The notes under the pieces are model-generated. The model saw only the letters and a list, made by a program, of their open reading frames with translations. It was not told where the DNA came from and did no database searches. Shown here piece after piece: positions 22,886 through 34,839 of a stretch of 64,000 nt of DNA. How positions within the stretch are numbered: the stretch's first letter is position 1; every line of letters starts with the position of its first letter. The stretch spans positions 203,170,271 to 203,234,270 of the forward strand of contig CM046875.1 of NCBI GenBank assembly GCA_025667525.1, given 5' to 3'. The stretch comes from Glebionis coronaria. Taxonomy: Eukaryota; Streptophyta; Magnoliopsida; Asterales; Asteraceae. The translations under genes and the position numbers were made by a program.

Positions 22886-22938
22886 GATCCCAAAATCCAA
22901 CGTGTCTCTCACAATAAAACATTAATCTTCACGAAAAG

Positions 22939-22955
22939 AGCTGGCAGCGACGCCA
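22939..22955 (-). other. Primer binding site of element B
   Basis: In element sense TGGCGTCGCTGCCAGCT follows the LTR after AAA. It matches the Athila/Tat-type site of element H (TGGCGCCGCTGCCGGGG) with a few changes. From memory this type pairs with tRNA-Asp. Confidence 0.75.
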
Positions 22956-22958
22956 TTT

Positions 22959-24831
22959 TAATAACAGGTTTTTGCCAAGTACGAAAAAGTTATCGTCTCT
23001 TCTTGATTCGAATTGACAATGGTTAATGTGTGACTCAGTTGTTCTTGGTGAAATAAAGAAAGTGTTTTCGTTGTAGTAAAGTAAAAATGCAAACTTTAAA
23101 GTAAATGACAAGGTAAATAAAGCTAAAAATGATTAAAAAGTAAATGGTGAAAAATTAAGACTTTAAAAGTAAATTAATTAAACGACTAGAAATTAAAACT
23201 TGACAAAACATAAATTTGAAAACTTAATAAAAATGCAAACTTGAAATTTAAAATAAAGTAAAACAATAAAAATAACTCTTAAGAAAAATAGCGGGAAAAA
23301 TAAATGCTTGAAATTAAAACAGTAAATCTAAAAAATCAAACTGAACCTAAGTCGGGAAACCTAAACCCTAACCTAATTCGGAATGTGTGTTCAACACACA
23401 ATTCGGGATACTAGTCTTACACTTAATTCGGAATAAGATGATGCTGCATATAAGTCGGAATGTGTGATGACCAACTAATCCGGAATGCCAACCTAAGAGC
23501 TAATTCAGAATATGTAAATAAGGAACCTAATTTGGATTCTATCTTCTAGATCTAGTTCGGAATATTAATCTTGCTTCTAATTCGGAATACCTGGTCTAGA
23601 TCTAGTTTAGAATTCACATCCTATACATAATTTGGAATATCTGTCACTAACATAATCCGGAATCTATGCAATGGAGCTAATCCGGAATCCATGGTCCTTG
23701 ACCTAATTCGGGAAATGAAACGATGCACTTAATACGGAATGAATAGCTTGCACATAATTCGGGATATGATGATTAATTACTTAATTCGGGAAAAGGCAAT
23801 TCTACACCTAAGTCTGAATAAACAATTTGCATACAAGTCGGAATAAACAAAGCTATACCTAAGTCGGGTAACTAGGGTTTTGAGATAACCCGAATTAGAA
23901 CCAAACTAAGCAAGACTAAAAATAAGCTAAAAACTAAATAAGCACTTATCTAAAAACTTAACTAATTCAACTTGAAGAAAAAGCAAATAAGCCAAAATTT
24001 AAAACTTTTTATAACACTAAATAATCAAAATATTTAAAATCAACTTTTTATAAAATATTTTTTAAAAACACTTAATTAAAATTAAGAAAAATAATCAATA
24101 AGCTATAAGATCAAAAAGCTAAAACAATCAAACACACAAAAATATAAAGAACAATCAAATAAGCATGACAATAAGCAAATAAGCATAAAAATCAAATTAA
24201 CAAGAAAGGTAGAATGAGAGATTAATGAAAAACTTGATTAAAAATAAAGATTCAACAACACAAATTAAAAACTTACTTGGAAATAACTTGAAATTAAAGA
24301 AAATAAACTAAATTGACAATATGAAAGTGCATGAAAAATAAAGTGGAGAGCTAAGTTGTCAATTTAGCTAACACCTCACAAAATGAGGTTAAGGATTTTA
24401 TTTATAGGAGAGATTAAATGTGTTGATGCTTTCTTCTTCTTCTCGTCTTTTCGTCTTATAAATTCTTCGACTTTCTCAACTTTGTCTCGAGATTTGTTGA
24501 TAGATAAATTGAACTTGTCTTATAATTTCTTCATTTGTTAGACTTGAGTTCTTCGACTTCATTAAATTCCGTCTTAAGACTTTTTCTTCGATAAATCTTT
24601 AGAATAGGCCTTGGACTTCCGTTCTTTTTGCACTCTTGATCTTTTGACTTCGTCTTTTGTCTTTTTCTTTGATAAAAGCCAGTGTTTTCTTACCTTTTCA
24701 CATTTTGGTCCTAAAACACAACAAAAACAGAAACCACGCATAACTCCGACATTTACGACACTAAATACACGTTTTGGCTTGGTTATTATTATAATTAAGT
24801 GGTAAAAGGATAAGTGTTTTCACACTTATTA
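22959..24831 (-). repeat. 5' LTR of element B
   Basis: 1873 bp in minus orientation, TAATAAGTGTG at 24831 to TTATTA at 22959. TATA box TATAAATA (minus) at 24399-24406. The TTCCGAATTAG-type array lies at 23340-23880, downstream of the TATA box. It is the inverted partner of 6756-8639. Confidence 0.88.
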
Positions 24832-24836
24832 GTATC

Positions 24837-25544
24837 ACATTCACGATATACTTCATGCACAACATTCCTTTAATGATCGCGAACCACGTTCACAATTACT
24901 CACGTAGCACGTTCACAATTGTTCACGTAGTTCGCCCCTATATACTTCTAGCAACTTACCAGAGATATGAATGTTATCTTTTCTAGATAGTTGTACGTAT
25001 AGCTTTTCATTCTATCAGACTCAAAAAAATCCATCGTATGTATGGAGCCAGAAACTAGTCAGTATTAATCAGGTTAGGGTCAACAGGACCAAGATTTTTT
25101 TTTATGCTTAGACCTTTGAAGGAATCATTTCGAGCGAGAGTCCACTCGAAATGGAGGAGTCCATTCGGACCTCTCATCCTTTTCTTCCATATATCCGTTA
25201 TATCCTTTTCAGTCATGTCACGTCCCATGTCCCTTTCAGTCATGTCACGTTACATTTTCACTTTAGTCAGGTCATGTTTATACATTTCAGCAGTACTATG
25301 TTTTAACTAGAATACGAATTATTCTCTCGTCTCATAGATCTTTCCATCTTTCTTGTTGTTTCACCTTATGTGTCCTTTCAGCTTATATGTCTTTCAGCTT
25401 ACGTATACTTCAGCTTTTACTTCGATCAAGTTAAATTACCTATACTTCGAGGACAAATTTTTCCTTTTAGAGGGGAAGAATTGTAAAACCCAGTATAGTG
25501 TATCCTTAATTCGAGGACGAATTATTTTTTTAGAGGGGAAGAGT
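24837..25544 (+). other. 3' internal end of element A with doubled purine tract
   Basis: Remainder of A after the B insertion. No protein is recognisable. The last 100 bp contain two tandem copies of the TTCGAGGAC...AGAGGGGAAGA...TGTAAAACCCA module (25446-25492 and 25510-25556). The first has only about 15 bases of LTR start (from 25482); the second precedes the real 3' LTR at 25545. Confidence 0.75.
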
Positions 25545-26016
25545 TGTAAAACCCACAATTATAATCCTCGAACATTAATGATACACAGTCACAAAATTAA
25601 TTAACGCTATTTATTCAGACAATAAATAATAAAAAATTATTCAGGTATCACGTGAATCCTATTTATTCAGTTAATAAATAATACACTTTAGAGTTTTAGC
25701 ACGAGAATTAACAAACGTGAATGTCCAAGATTTAAAAAACGAAACGAAAATGTATAAATAAGTATGTGTCCAATTGGGCCGCAGCTTTTAAAAAAAAGGC
25801 AATAGGCTTAAGCCCAACCCGATTTTATATTAGCACAGGAAATAAAATGTGGTCTTATTCCTTCCATTTTATCATAACGTAAAAACAAAGGGTGCTAGGG
25901 TTTGTGTGAGGAACTGCCGCCGACTGGGAACAAACCACAAGGGATCTAGGGTTTTGATTTTTCCGTCATTTGATTTGTGTGTTGTTTTCATCCTAAATCA
26001 CACGAGAAGGTATTTG

Positions 26017-28816
26017 TGTAACAACCCCAAATTACCATGCAGCGGAATACCACTATGGGACGCTACTCATAGCACATCACACAATCATAAAAAACGACCT
26101 CAAAAGAGACGTTAAAAAATATTATACAATCTTGTCCAAAAAGTTTCCCATCCTAATATATATATAAAATCAGAGTAGCGTTGGTCCCAAAAACCGTTAC
26201 CAATCACAATACATTAAATGCTTAATAGCAGTTTATTGATTTCAAAGGATGGAAAAGTAAACAAATATTTAGACAAGTAAGCACCAACTTCCTCCTCACA
26301 TGCTCCGCTGCTATCCATCTTGATTACCTGAAATACATGTGTAAAATCGTCAACAAAAAGGTTGAGCAAGTCTATAGGTTTTACAAATCAATTTGAACAC
26401 AAGCAAATATTATAATTTTGTGGCATACTTGAAGGAAACAAGCATCAAATAATAATTTGCATCAACAATTATAATTGTAAATAGCATAAATTGCATCAAG
26501 CTCATGGAACCGAGCCCTTAGACACTCCGTTTGGTCTAATAAGACAAGAGATTTATTAATTGTCGTTACCTCCAGATTATTGGTACATTGCCGTATACCT
26601 GACTTCTCAATACAATATGTTCAAACAGTGTGGAGGTAGGGCCTAAGCTTCAGTGAAAAGTCCACACAAACTGAACCGGGGCGGCTTCCCCCATAGATCT
26701 ATTAATTGTACCAGCGGTTAACCCACCATAGGTTAATTAACGGTCCATAATTGAGGCTTTAACAAAGGCAATCACCTAATGCAATTTAAAGGCAACCACG
26801 GGTCTATTCATAGAGGGACAAGCATACCATAAAAGACTTGTGTTCTAAGTTTATGAAAAACTTGTATTCCCCCTCGCGGTTTTATAAAACCATTTACAAA
26901 ATAGTGTAAAAGCGAGGCTATAGACTTACCTTAGATGAGATACGAAGCTAGTAGTAGTAGTGATCGCCGAAGTGAAGATGCCTCCCAAATATATACACAT
27001 CAAAAGCCGCCACCTAACAAATAAGGTGCGCGCTTAGCCACATACTTAAGTATTTAAAAACATACTTAATATAATAAAATCATCGACTCAAAACAGTATG
27101 TACATAGACATGATCAATCAATGCAAGTGATTCCTTCTAACTCCATAACAAGTACTAGCTTTCCAAGACTAGCACCTTCGATATTGATCCATCTCAAGAT
27201 GCCAAATCAATACGGTTCAAGTACCCTAAATGGGTCTCCAATCTCAGAATATACACTCTCACACATTACTTATATTCTTTTAGAACTTTGAGAAGCTAAT
27301 AGATTAGCCTCTCGTCTCAAACTATGACGTTAGGTTAAGTACCTCCCAAAAATACTCAGCCGGTACTTACCAAAAGTACACGCTGTTTTACCATACCTAA
27401 ACAACTCCGTTTTCGACGAAACTTGGTGACAAACTCATTTATAATCTGTAGAAGACTCAGTTTAAATTTCATCAAATGATTCACATTTTAGAAACACCTG
27501 CTCGATACATCTTTAGACATTAAAAACCGGACAGTTTTGCACACTTGCATCGTAAAACCATTTTGACCTTGTTAAACATTTCCATTTATAAAATCGCCAC
27601 TTGACTTTGAAAATAGACTCAAAATGCTAAGTTTAGAACCTAACAACAGCCTTTGATCAGTTTTAAAGCTCAACTTATAATCCCCGAGATTCGATCCAAA
27701 TATCGACAACAATTTCGTATTGTGTCAATACTCGTCTCCCGGTACACGAATATTCAAAGTAGCATAACTTTTGACTCGTTATCAAAACAAGCGTCTCGAC
27801 GACTACTACAACAATATCTAGTAATATCAAACTTTATCTAACATTTACTGTATGAAAAACGGCCTTAAACCTACTGATGTAAAATGACTCTTTAAAAATC
27901 ATACCAACAACCATTTTGACCCATTTTTATCAACATCAACACTTCAAATATGCTATACCCATCATCTACAACATCACCATTCATCCCTAAATCACTTGCA
28001 TGATCCATCCTTTCAAAACCCATATAAAAAATATAACATGCAACACTTTTAAAATCAATTATAATAATAATAACACACTACTACAACAATGAAATGGATC
28101 AAACACCATTGTTCTTGAGTAAAAATATTTTAAAAGTAAAAATGAATGCATGTAAGTAAAAATCATACCAATAGAATCACCATTGAATTTCAAACATGGG
28201 AATTTTTTTAGTTTCAAGTGAATCAAGCTAGAAAATCAAATCCAAGGGGTGTTTGTTGTGTTGGGGGTGACAACATACAAGAGAAAGGGAGGAGAGAGAT
28301 GGAAAAATTTGGTGGTTTATGCATGTGTGTTTATTTTGAGTCTTATATATGGTGGGTGGAGGGTAGATTTTGCAGTTGGTGCATTCTTGTGGACCAAAGT
28401 GTAAATATTAGTTAAAAAACGGGAAATGACTTCAAGTCAATTTTATAAATATTTACGAGTGTCGGGTTTCGTCCAAGGTTCATAAAAATATAAATCTCGT
28501 TTGTTAAATCGTTCGTTTTAATAATTAAACGCACACAAAACGAAATAATAAAGTTCGACTCGACTTAATACGTAATGAAATAAAAATTTCAAAAATATCA
28601 GATATCGAAATAATCGATATTAAAATATAATATTTGGGCATCCATTGGCATCACGATCACTATTAGTACTTTTCATCGTCACAACAATTAATTATAGTCA
28701 CACATTATCGCTTTCAACTAAAACCGTCAAATATAATAATACTCATCATTACTTAGAAATTAAAAATATGTTACATAGTTAGGATATAATAATGACGTCA
28801 AGTTCGGGTTATTACA
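26017..28816 (-). mobile_element. Element D: solo LTR of a gypsy element
   Basis: 2800-bp insertion flanked by perfect ATTTG duplications (26012-26016 and 28817-28821). Termini on the plus strand are TGTAACAACCCC and GGGTTATTACA; both ends are near-inverted. In minus orientation it starts TGTAATAACCCGAAC, has a TATA box (TATATAAG) at about 28342-28351 and ends with a gene-like tail and GGGGTTGTTACA, like the LTR of element F. There is no internal region or second LTR, so a solo LTR from LTR-LTR recombination is most likely. A TGACGTCA palindrome lies at 28793-28800. Confidence 0.88.
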
Positions 28817-30638
28817 ATTTGTCTCTTCCTTAAAAGCTTTAAACATCACGAATTCATGGATTTATGTTATTACAACTTGTGTTTGTAAAGGTAAACAAGA
28901 ATTACACTATAATCAGATCGTGGGTTTGATGTTGTACATGATAAACCGATAGAATAAAAGCTGTCGGTGGTGTGTTATTGTTAAACAGCTGAGACATAAA
29001 GTCTCGGTGGTGATTTCTGTTTGCCCGCCACTAACAAACCCCAAACAGTGGTAAGGGGGTGCGCGGTGGTGTTTTGGTGGGTTGACCAACCGAGACTTCA
29101 AGTCTCGGTGGTGTTTTGTTGTTTCCAGCCGCAAGCAGAAACACTGCAGGGTGTGTTTGGGTCTGTGTCATCATAAGGGGGTGTTTGGGACTGCGAGTAG
29201 TGGGAACCACTACATTAGCAGTGGTAACCACTGCACTAACAGTGGAAATAATAACCAAACAGTGGGAACTGTAGGAAAACAGTGGGAACTTATAAGCAAA
29301 CAGTGGGAACTATAGGAAAACAGTGGGAACTTATAAGAAAACAGTGGGAACTGTAGGAAAACAGTGGGAACTTATAACCAAACAGTGGGAACTTATAAGA
29401 AAACAGTGGGAACCACGAGATTATTTAAATTGGTAAATCATTTTATAAATGAGTTCTATTAATAAATTAATTATATTGGCCAATTTTATTAATTCAATTA
29501 ATTCTAGCTTTATCTTTTTATCCTATTAAAAACATATGAATAATTAACGATTTAATTTTTAAAATATTAAATTGGAAATATTTCTAAATTAGGAAACTTT
29601 CTAATTATAATGATTTACTATTTATAGTAATACCATAATATACATTATACAGAAATCAGAAATACATAATATACATTATGCAGTAAATAATTAAAGAACA
29701 GTCGGATTTCTCAGAAGTACGCCAGACAATCAGATTAATCGGTTTATACACAACCGGTAAATTAATACGAGAACAAACAAAATGAATTAAGAATAATAAT
29801 AAACAGTAAACAATGAACAGTAATCAGACCACTTATTTAACGTCCCTTATTTATGTAGTAACCGTGAAGTCAGAGTAGATCTTCCAGCTTTCATTCTTAT
29901 TTCAATACTGGACGCGAGGTATGGATTTTCCGTCCTTTCAGTAAGGACTTCCCTTCTATGAATGATTAGGATTTCCCGACTGCAGCGAATTGTTTTCCCT
30001 ATTTATATGTTATAAGAATATCAGAAATCAGTTTTATAATTAAGTTAAATTGCCTGAGCCTTATATACGAGCATGACCAGTCAGTAGTACTAGTTACAGA
30101 GGTAGTATAACCATGACACTTGAGGCACCTGTGTCGTGACTCACATGCAGGAGAGTGATATCCTGCATCATCCCACTCAGCTCAGCTTGGCCATTTTATC
30201 AGTATTATTAGTGGGGCGTATAGATACATCCTAGGCTTATCAGTTTACAGTTATCAGGTGAATGTGGTGTGTCCTCTACATCCTTCACATTGGAGCTGAT
30301 CCCTCCACCCATCACAGTATTTAGAGGTCACCCCTCTACAGCATTTAGAGGTCACCCCTCTACAACATGACGAGGTCACCCCTCCAGTTATTCATGCACC
30401 GTTGTTACAACACATGACCTATATAAGCTCTGCAATTAAAATATAGTAAATGCATGTTTTCAGATTTAACAGATAACATTTCATCTCACTCCGCATATCA
30501 GTCTTTCAGCTTTAGTAATTATTAATTATTTTAAGTTTAGTATATTCTTATCATGCACTATATCCGTTCACTGAGCATTATGCTTAGCCGTAGTTATTTC
30601 ATGTTAAAACGACAAGTACACAAGGACACTCTTAATTC

Positions 30639-32614
30639 CAAGGTTTTAACCTTTTCCTTATACAAAGCAAGCTCGGCAGATAATGTCTGATTAACACTGA
30701 GGGTTTCAAGGACCGCATTATTCATTTGGCCAAGCATAGATGCCGACACCATAACCAAATCTTGTTGAGCAAACGAATTTGTAGACGTAATAGCTCCCGG
30801 TTGTGTTTCACTCAAAGTATGGGGACTTACATTGATATTGCTATCATTGTTTGTCTCCTCGTTTGAGTTACTAACCACCGGAGACTGTTCCGGATACTCA
30901 GACACTTGCTCAACTTGATAAGGTACAATACTAGTATCATTGGCAGTATTTGGTACCTCAAAAATTATGTCAGCTCCATAAAGTGAAAGATTTGCCATGA
31001 GAGCTGCCTTGGCGGTATTGAGATCATCACAGTCGGAATCGTGTGCACCAAGATCATCACATTGATATGCGGCATTTTTTGTGATGGCTGCTGTGAGCCC
31101 GTCAGTGTCCGCAACTCCAGGATCCGCGAGAAACGCTAACTCTTCTTCATCGAGCTCACGTCCTTGGGCTTGATCATTCACCAAGTAGATCTTCTCCTGA
31201 AACCATATGCTATCCCTTTTCCTCTTTAGCTGCTTACACTCTCGAGCCATGTGCCCTTCCCCTTTGTAGTTATAACATATAATCATCTTCATTTTGCCAG
31301 TGTTATTACCCCTTGTAGCAGCAGTGTTAGATGGACGTGCACCAATATTAGATGAGCTTGGTCTCCCCTAAAGTGGTTGCACAGTAACTTTGCCATCTTG
31401 GATTGTATCTTGTTGAAGAGAGTTAGAAGAGTTCCTCAACTGATTGTTTGTTGGAGATGGACCTCTGTACTCGTTTGTTCAACGCTTGAGTGATGTAAGC
31501 AGACATTTGCGCAAGTATATCAGTAGGATTATCCCCTTGTCTAAACTCAAGGACTGGAATCTCATCATCACAATAGAATACTGGTGCTGGTTGAGCTACA
31601 AACTGATTTGAAGGAGCACTAACATGTTGTGAGTAATGGGGTTGAGGAGCCTCATGTTGTTGATAGGGGATGGCAGGGTTTGTTGGAGGTTGATAAGGTG
31701 AATATTTGTTGTGAAGCATAAGGTAAATGATGTGAGTCTCCTTGTGATGATGTTGCTGGTTGCTTGTATTGTTGCTGATAAGATGTAGGTGGTTATGGCA
31801 AGATCGAATACTGTGGAAAGCTTGGATTTTGATATAATGGTTGATAGGAAGATTGGTGGCCCAAAGCAAACGGAGAGTTGTGATATGACAACGTTGGATA
31901 ATTTGCCATTAATACCAATGGTTCTTGATAAGATCCTTGAAAGATGCGTTTTTGGATCACGTGCTTCTCGTGTTGCTACAAGAAAGCATAGAGTTGATCT
32001 AAATTTGACTTGTGCAAATCTCAAATCATTTTAAAATCGGTAACATATTGACTCCACTCTTGGGGTAACGTGTTCAAGAACTTGGTGTTTAGTTGAAACT
32101 GAGCAATCCTTAGATTATACACGTTCAAGTCATTCATCAAAGTAGTGAAACAGCAGTAGTAGTCATGAAGTGTTTCCCCTGGAATGTATGTGAACCTATC
32201 AAACAAGTCATATAATTGACACTCTCGTTCCTGCTTAGTTAGTGAAGTCCCTTATAACAAAACAGTTAAGCGATCCCAAAGATCCTTTGCCACTTTGTGT
32301 TCACTTACCATTCGATAGATATCGGGTGGAAGAGCTTGAAGTATTGTCTGAACGACCCTTTCATCTGCATCGGCAATGAGTTTGTTAGCATCCGTTAACT
32401 CATGAAACAACCTTGGCCACGTCACATTGTCGACAGTAACTTCTTCTCAATCGAGTGGACTTTTTTCAATGGATTGAACCATAAGTCTCCCATTGGGTTT
32501 ACCCATGATGTAAGTTCTCATGCGACCTTGCCATGCTTCAAACAAGTCTTTGATGAGCAACGGTGGGCGAGTATCGGTACCCGAAATGATTGAAATATCG
32601 GTAAGCGATGTCAT
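30639..32614 (-). pseudogene. gag: Broken copia gag of element E
   Basis: Best start is the Met at about 32614 (MTSLTDISIISGTDTRPPLL), followed by FEAWQGRMRTYIMGKPNGRL, the N-terminal copia gag region. Later blocks include a segment at 32206-32021 (FDRFTYIPGETLHDYYCCF, then LKFLNTLPQEWS) and a Gln/Pro-rich stretch (31869-31423). A CCHC zinc knuckle CYNYKGEGHMAREC lies at the start of the last block (31292), where the second Cys is replaced by Tyr. The frame is broken several times. The last residues before the cut are AELALYKEKVKTLE. Nothing of protease or pol is present. Confidence 0.8.
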
Positions 32615-32763
32615 TGTAGGAATAAATGAATGAGGATTCAATTTTTGAACACTTGATGGAAAAAAGATTATCTTTTGATCGAGCAATGAAATAAGGTTGT
32701 GAAATTTGTTGTGATTTGATGTAAAATTCTTCTAAAAAAAAATTACAAAGTCCAAAACTTGAT

Positions 32764-33345
32764 CTAATTTAGAATGTGAATCAAGGACCTAGTTCAGAAT
32801 CTGTGTGTCAATGATCTAGTTCGGAATGTGAGTCAAGGACCTAGTTTGGAATCTGTTAAACAATGACCTAATTCGGAATATGATAATCAATGACCTAATT
32901 CGGAATTTGTGAATCAAGGACCTAATTCGGATTTTGCTAATCAATGACCCAATTCGGAATTGGTGAAGTTCTGAACTAAGTCGGAATCGGTGAAGCAATG
33001 ACCTAATTCGGAATATGAAGTACTTGATCTAAGTCGGAATCTGTGAAGTTCTAAACTAATTCGAAATCGGTGAATCACTGACCTAATTCTAAATATGAAG
33101 TACTTGATCTAAGTCGGAATCTGTGAAGTTCTGAGCTAATTCGGAATATGTGTATCTTTTACCTAATTCGGAATCTGGAAGAACGACACTATTCGGAATA
33201 CACAGATCCACACTCAATTTGGAATCCAAACCTGGTATTAATTTGGAATACACACAATCGTGCAACTAGTTCGGAATGTGAAATCTGCTGTTAGTTCGGA
33301 ATAAGATATCCACACTCAATCCGGAGTATAGCAAAACCCTAGTAA
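32764..33345 (-). repeat. 25-27-bp CTAATTCGGAAT minisatellite in E leader
   Basis: Boxes at 32764, 32789, 32816, 32841, 32868, 32895, 32922, 32949, 32976, 33003, 33029, 33056, 33083, 33109, 33136 and 33163, with degenerate ones to about 33310. In element sense they read ATTCCGAATTAG. The array lies between the primer site and gag of a copia element, yet box and spacing match the LTR array of gypsy element B. Confidence 0.85.
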
Positions 33346-33607
33346 CCCGACTTGTAAAACCCTGTTTTCCGGAATAAGAAAATTTTTGTACCTTTTGATT
33401 TTACCCAAAAATCAAGCCAAAAATTCTAACTTTTTTTATGAAAATCACCAATATGAATAACATAAATCCCTACCACAACTATGTAGGCAATTTGTAAGAA
33501 AGATTTTGTGGTAAAATCACAAAAAAAATTTGAAAACGCGGATATATCTTGATTAAAAGAGTATAAAAACTAAAAACTAACACAACAAAAACCTTATATC
33601 ATCCCAT

Positions 33608-33623
33608 GGCACTTGATACCAAT
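33608..33623 (-). other. Primer binding site of element E
   Basis: In element sense ATTGGTATCAAGTGCC follows the LTR end TTCTACA. It is one base off the site of element C and of the usual Met type. Confidence 0.7.
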
Positions 33624-33909
33624 TGTAGAATATTGATAATTTTAGAACTAATCAAGAGGGTTGTTGTTTTTCTAGAGAGAGAAAGAAACAGAACTTTTAT
33701 TATGTGAAAATGAAATAAACAACCAACACCCCTTTCCATGGTGGAAAGGGGTTTATATACCAAGTCCCTTAGTGGACTTGGGCTTCCGGCCCATGAACAT
33801 GCTCATGGGTCGGGCTAATGTAAATAATATTTGAACATATACTACGAGCCTATAACTATATTGTTGGAGTGACCGAGACTTTCTTAATACGAAAAACGTA
33901 TTTCCAACA
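33624..33909 (-). repeat. LTR of element E
   Basis: 286 bp, TGTTGGAAATACG at 33909 to TTCTACA at 33624 in element sense. Its first 60 bp resemble the LTR of C, including a terminal AATACG/CGTATT hairpin. The rest has diverged. CT-rich sequence follows the TATA box. Confidence 0.88.
33728..33781 (-). promoter_or_regulatory. Palindrome-TATA-palindrome core promoter of E
   Basis: Palindrome CCAAGTCC/GGACTTGG (33760-33767 with 33774-33781), then TATATAAA on the minus strand (33753-33759), then ACCCCTTTCC/GGAAAGGGGT (33728-33737 with 33743-33752). The order and spacing match element C although the stems differ in sequence. Confidence 0.7.
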
Positions 33910-34299
33910 CACCAGGACACTCTTAAGATTCTGAGAGCTTGTGCATTGGATGGAAGCAATCCAGACTTCTTTACTTTATGCACTTCATTCTTATATTTCC
34001 TGTCGGACATTGTTCAGTCCTTTCTTTCAGTATTTTACTTTTCATGTTTTGAGCTTATGTTGGATTACCGATGTTTGATCCCGGTATTTTCGTTATGGTC
34101 AGTTAATGTTTTTTTAGAACATTTACATTATGATTTGATGACACGCCATAAATACACGTAACAGTCTACTGATCCAAGTGGGGTGTTACAATTATATACT
34201 AAATCGGTGACATTCGTATACTTGAATCTACAATATGGGCTCGGGTTCCGCGTCTTACGACCGGTAAAACTTGTCTTACGACCCGCGCCTAACGGTAGC

Positions 34300-34724
34300 T
34301 AAAGGTGGGAATCGGGTCGAGTTGGTCGGGTTCGTGTTAATTGTGTTTGGTTGGACTCGGGTCAAGCCTAAAACAAGTTACCCGGTCTCGACCCGATTTG
34401 AACTCGAGTTACTCGGGTTTAGGTCTATTTGAAGCGTGTCAATTCGGGTTTGAGTCGACCGAATTCAAGTAAAATATTTTAAAAAACTTTTTTTACTCTT
34501 TTTGAAAAGTTATATTATATTTAATTTTTTTCAAAAAGAATCTTATTCAGTTGATCGGAGCTCGAATTAAGCAAAAATTTTATACCGATTTTCTATCCAA
34601 TTTTAAATTTGGGTTAACCGGGTTAACCCGTTTAACCCAAATTAAAATTTGAACCCGAATAACCAAATCTGAATATTTTCGGGTCGAGTTTGAGTTCGGT
34701 CGGATCGGAACTATTGACACCTTA
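34300..34724. mobile_element. hAT-like MITE remnant
   Basis: 425 bp starting TAAAGGTGGGAAT and ending ATTGACACCTTA, which reads TAAGGTGTCAAT on the other strand, an imperfect inverted repeat of hAT type. Flanks ACGGTAGC and GCGGCATC agree at five of eight positions. The interior is rich in GGGTCGGGTT and GGGTTAACCC motifs common in such plant MITEs. It has no coding capacity. Confidence 0.5.
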
Positions 34725-34839
34725 GCGGCATCTAGTTGCAACCAAATTTTGACGGCGAGAAAGTTTTTTACAAAAATATTTTGTTGCGTTCGAGAATTAT
34801 TACCAATATAATTAAAAGTTGCAGTAGGTTTTAAACATA

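Larger units (their letters stand above)
6266..24831 (-). mobile_element. Element B: non-autonomous Tat/Athila-like gypsy with inverted left end
   Basis: Minus-strand element inserted in A; candidate target duplication GTATC at 6261-6265 and 24832-24836 (short, could be chance). Its 5' LTR is at the right (22959-24831), followed leftwards by primer site, gag, protease and a 3' non-coding tail. No RT, RNase H or integrase is recognisable, so it would depend on a relative's enzymes. The left end is wrong way round: the terminal internal segment (6266-6755) and LTR (6756-8639) lie in plus orientation, while 8650-22958 is minus. Element C occupies 11753-20634. The 3' half resembles element H at 54900-56100. 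Confidence 0.8.
30636..33909 (-). mobile_element. Element E: 3'-truncated Ty1/copia insertion
   Basis: Minus-strand copia fragment in the 3' LTR of A: a complete LTR (33909-33624), primer site, leader with minisatellite and part of gag, stopping at 30636 in mid-gag. There is no second LTR. The flanks repeat about 17 bp of A (30619-30635 and 33910-33926, one or two differences) rather than the 5 bp expected of copia integrase. One end is a proper LTR terminus, the other a truncation. Confidence 0.8.
18..34190 (+). mobile_element. Element A: nested Ty3/gypsy chromovirus (Tekay/Del-like)
   Basis: Outer unit of nest 1. It begins TGTAAAACCC at 18 and ends GGGTGTTACA at 34190, with a perfect 5-bp target duplication ATTAT at 13-17 and 34191-34195. 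The 5' LTR is 18-2578; the 3' LTR starts at 25545 and is split by two insertions. A Met-type primer site follows the 5' LTR and a purine tract preceded by a TTCGAGGACGAA box precedes the 3' LTR, a layout known from Tekay/Del chromoviruses. The internal part holds a ruined pol. Element B fills 6266-24831, element D 26017-28816 and element E 30636-33909. Without its guests A would be about 9.5 kb. Element boundaries are firm; the lineage name is from memory of the family. Confidence 0.9.
25545..34190 (+). repeat. 3' LTR of element A, split by D and E
   Basis: The LTR lies in three blocks: 25545-26016, 28822-30635 and 33910-34190. Compared with 18-2578 it has an extra phrase near 25890-25930 and a deletion near 30470. 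The breaks coincide exactly with elements D and E. The end GGGGTGTTACA is followed by ATTAT, the target duplication of A. Confidence 0.9.
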
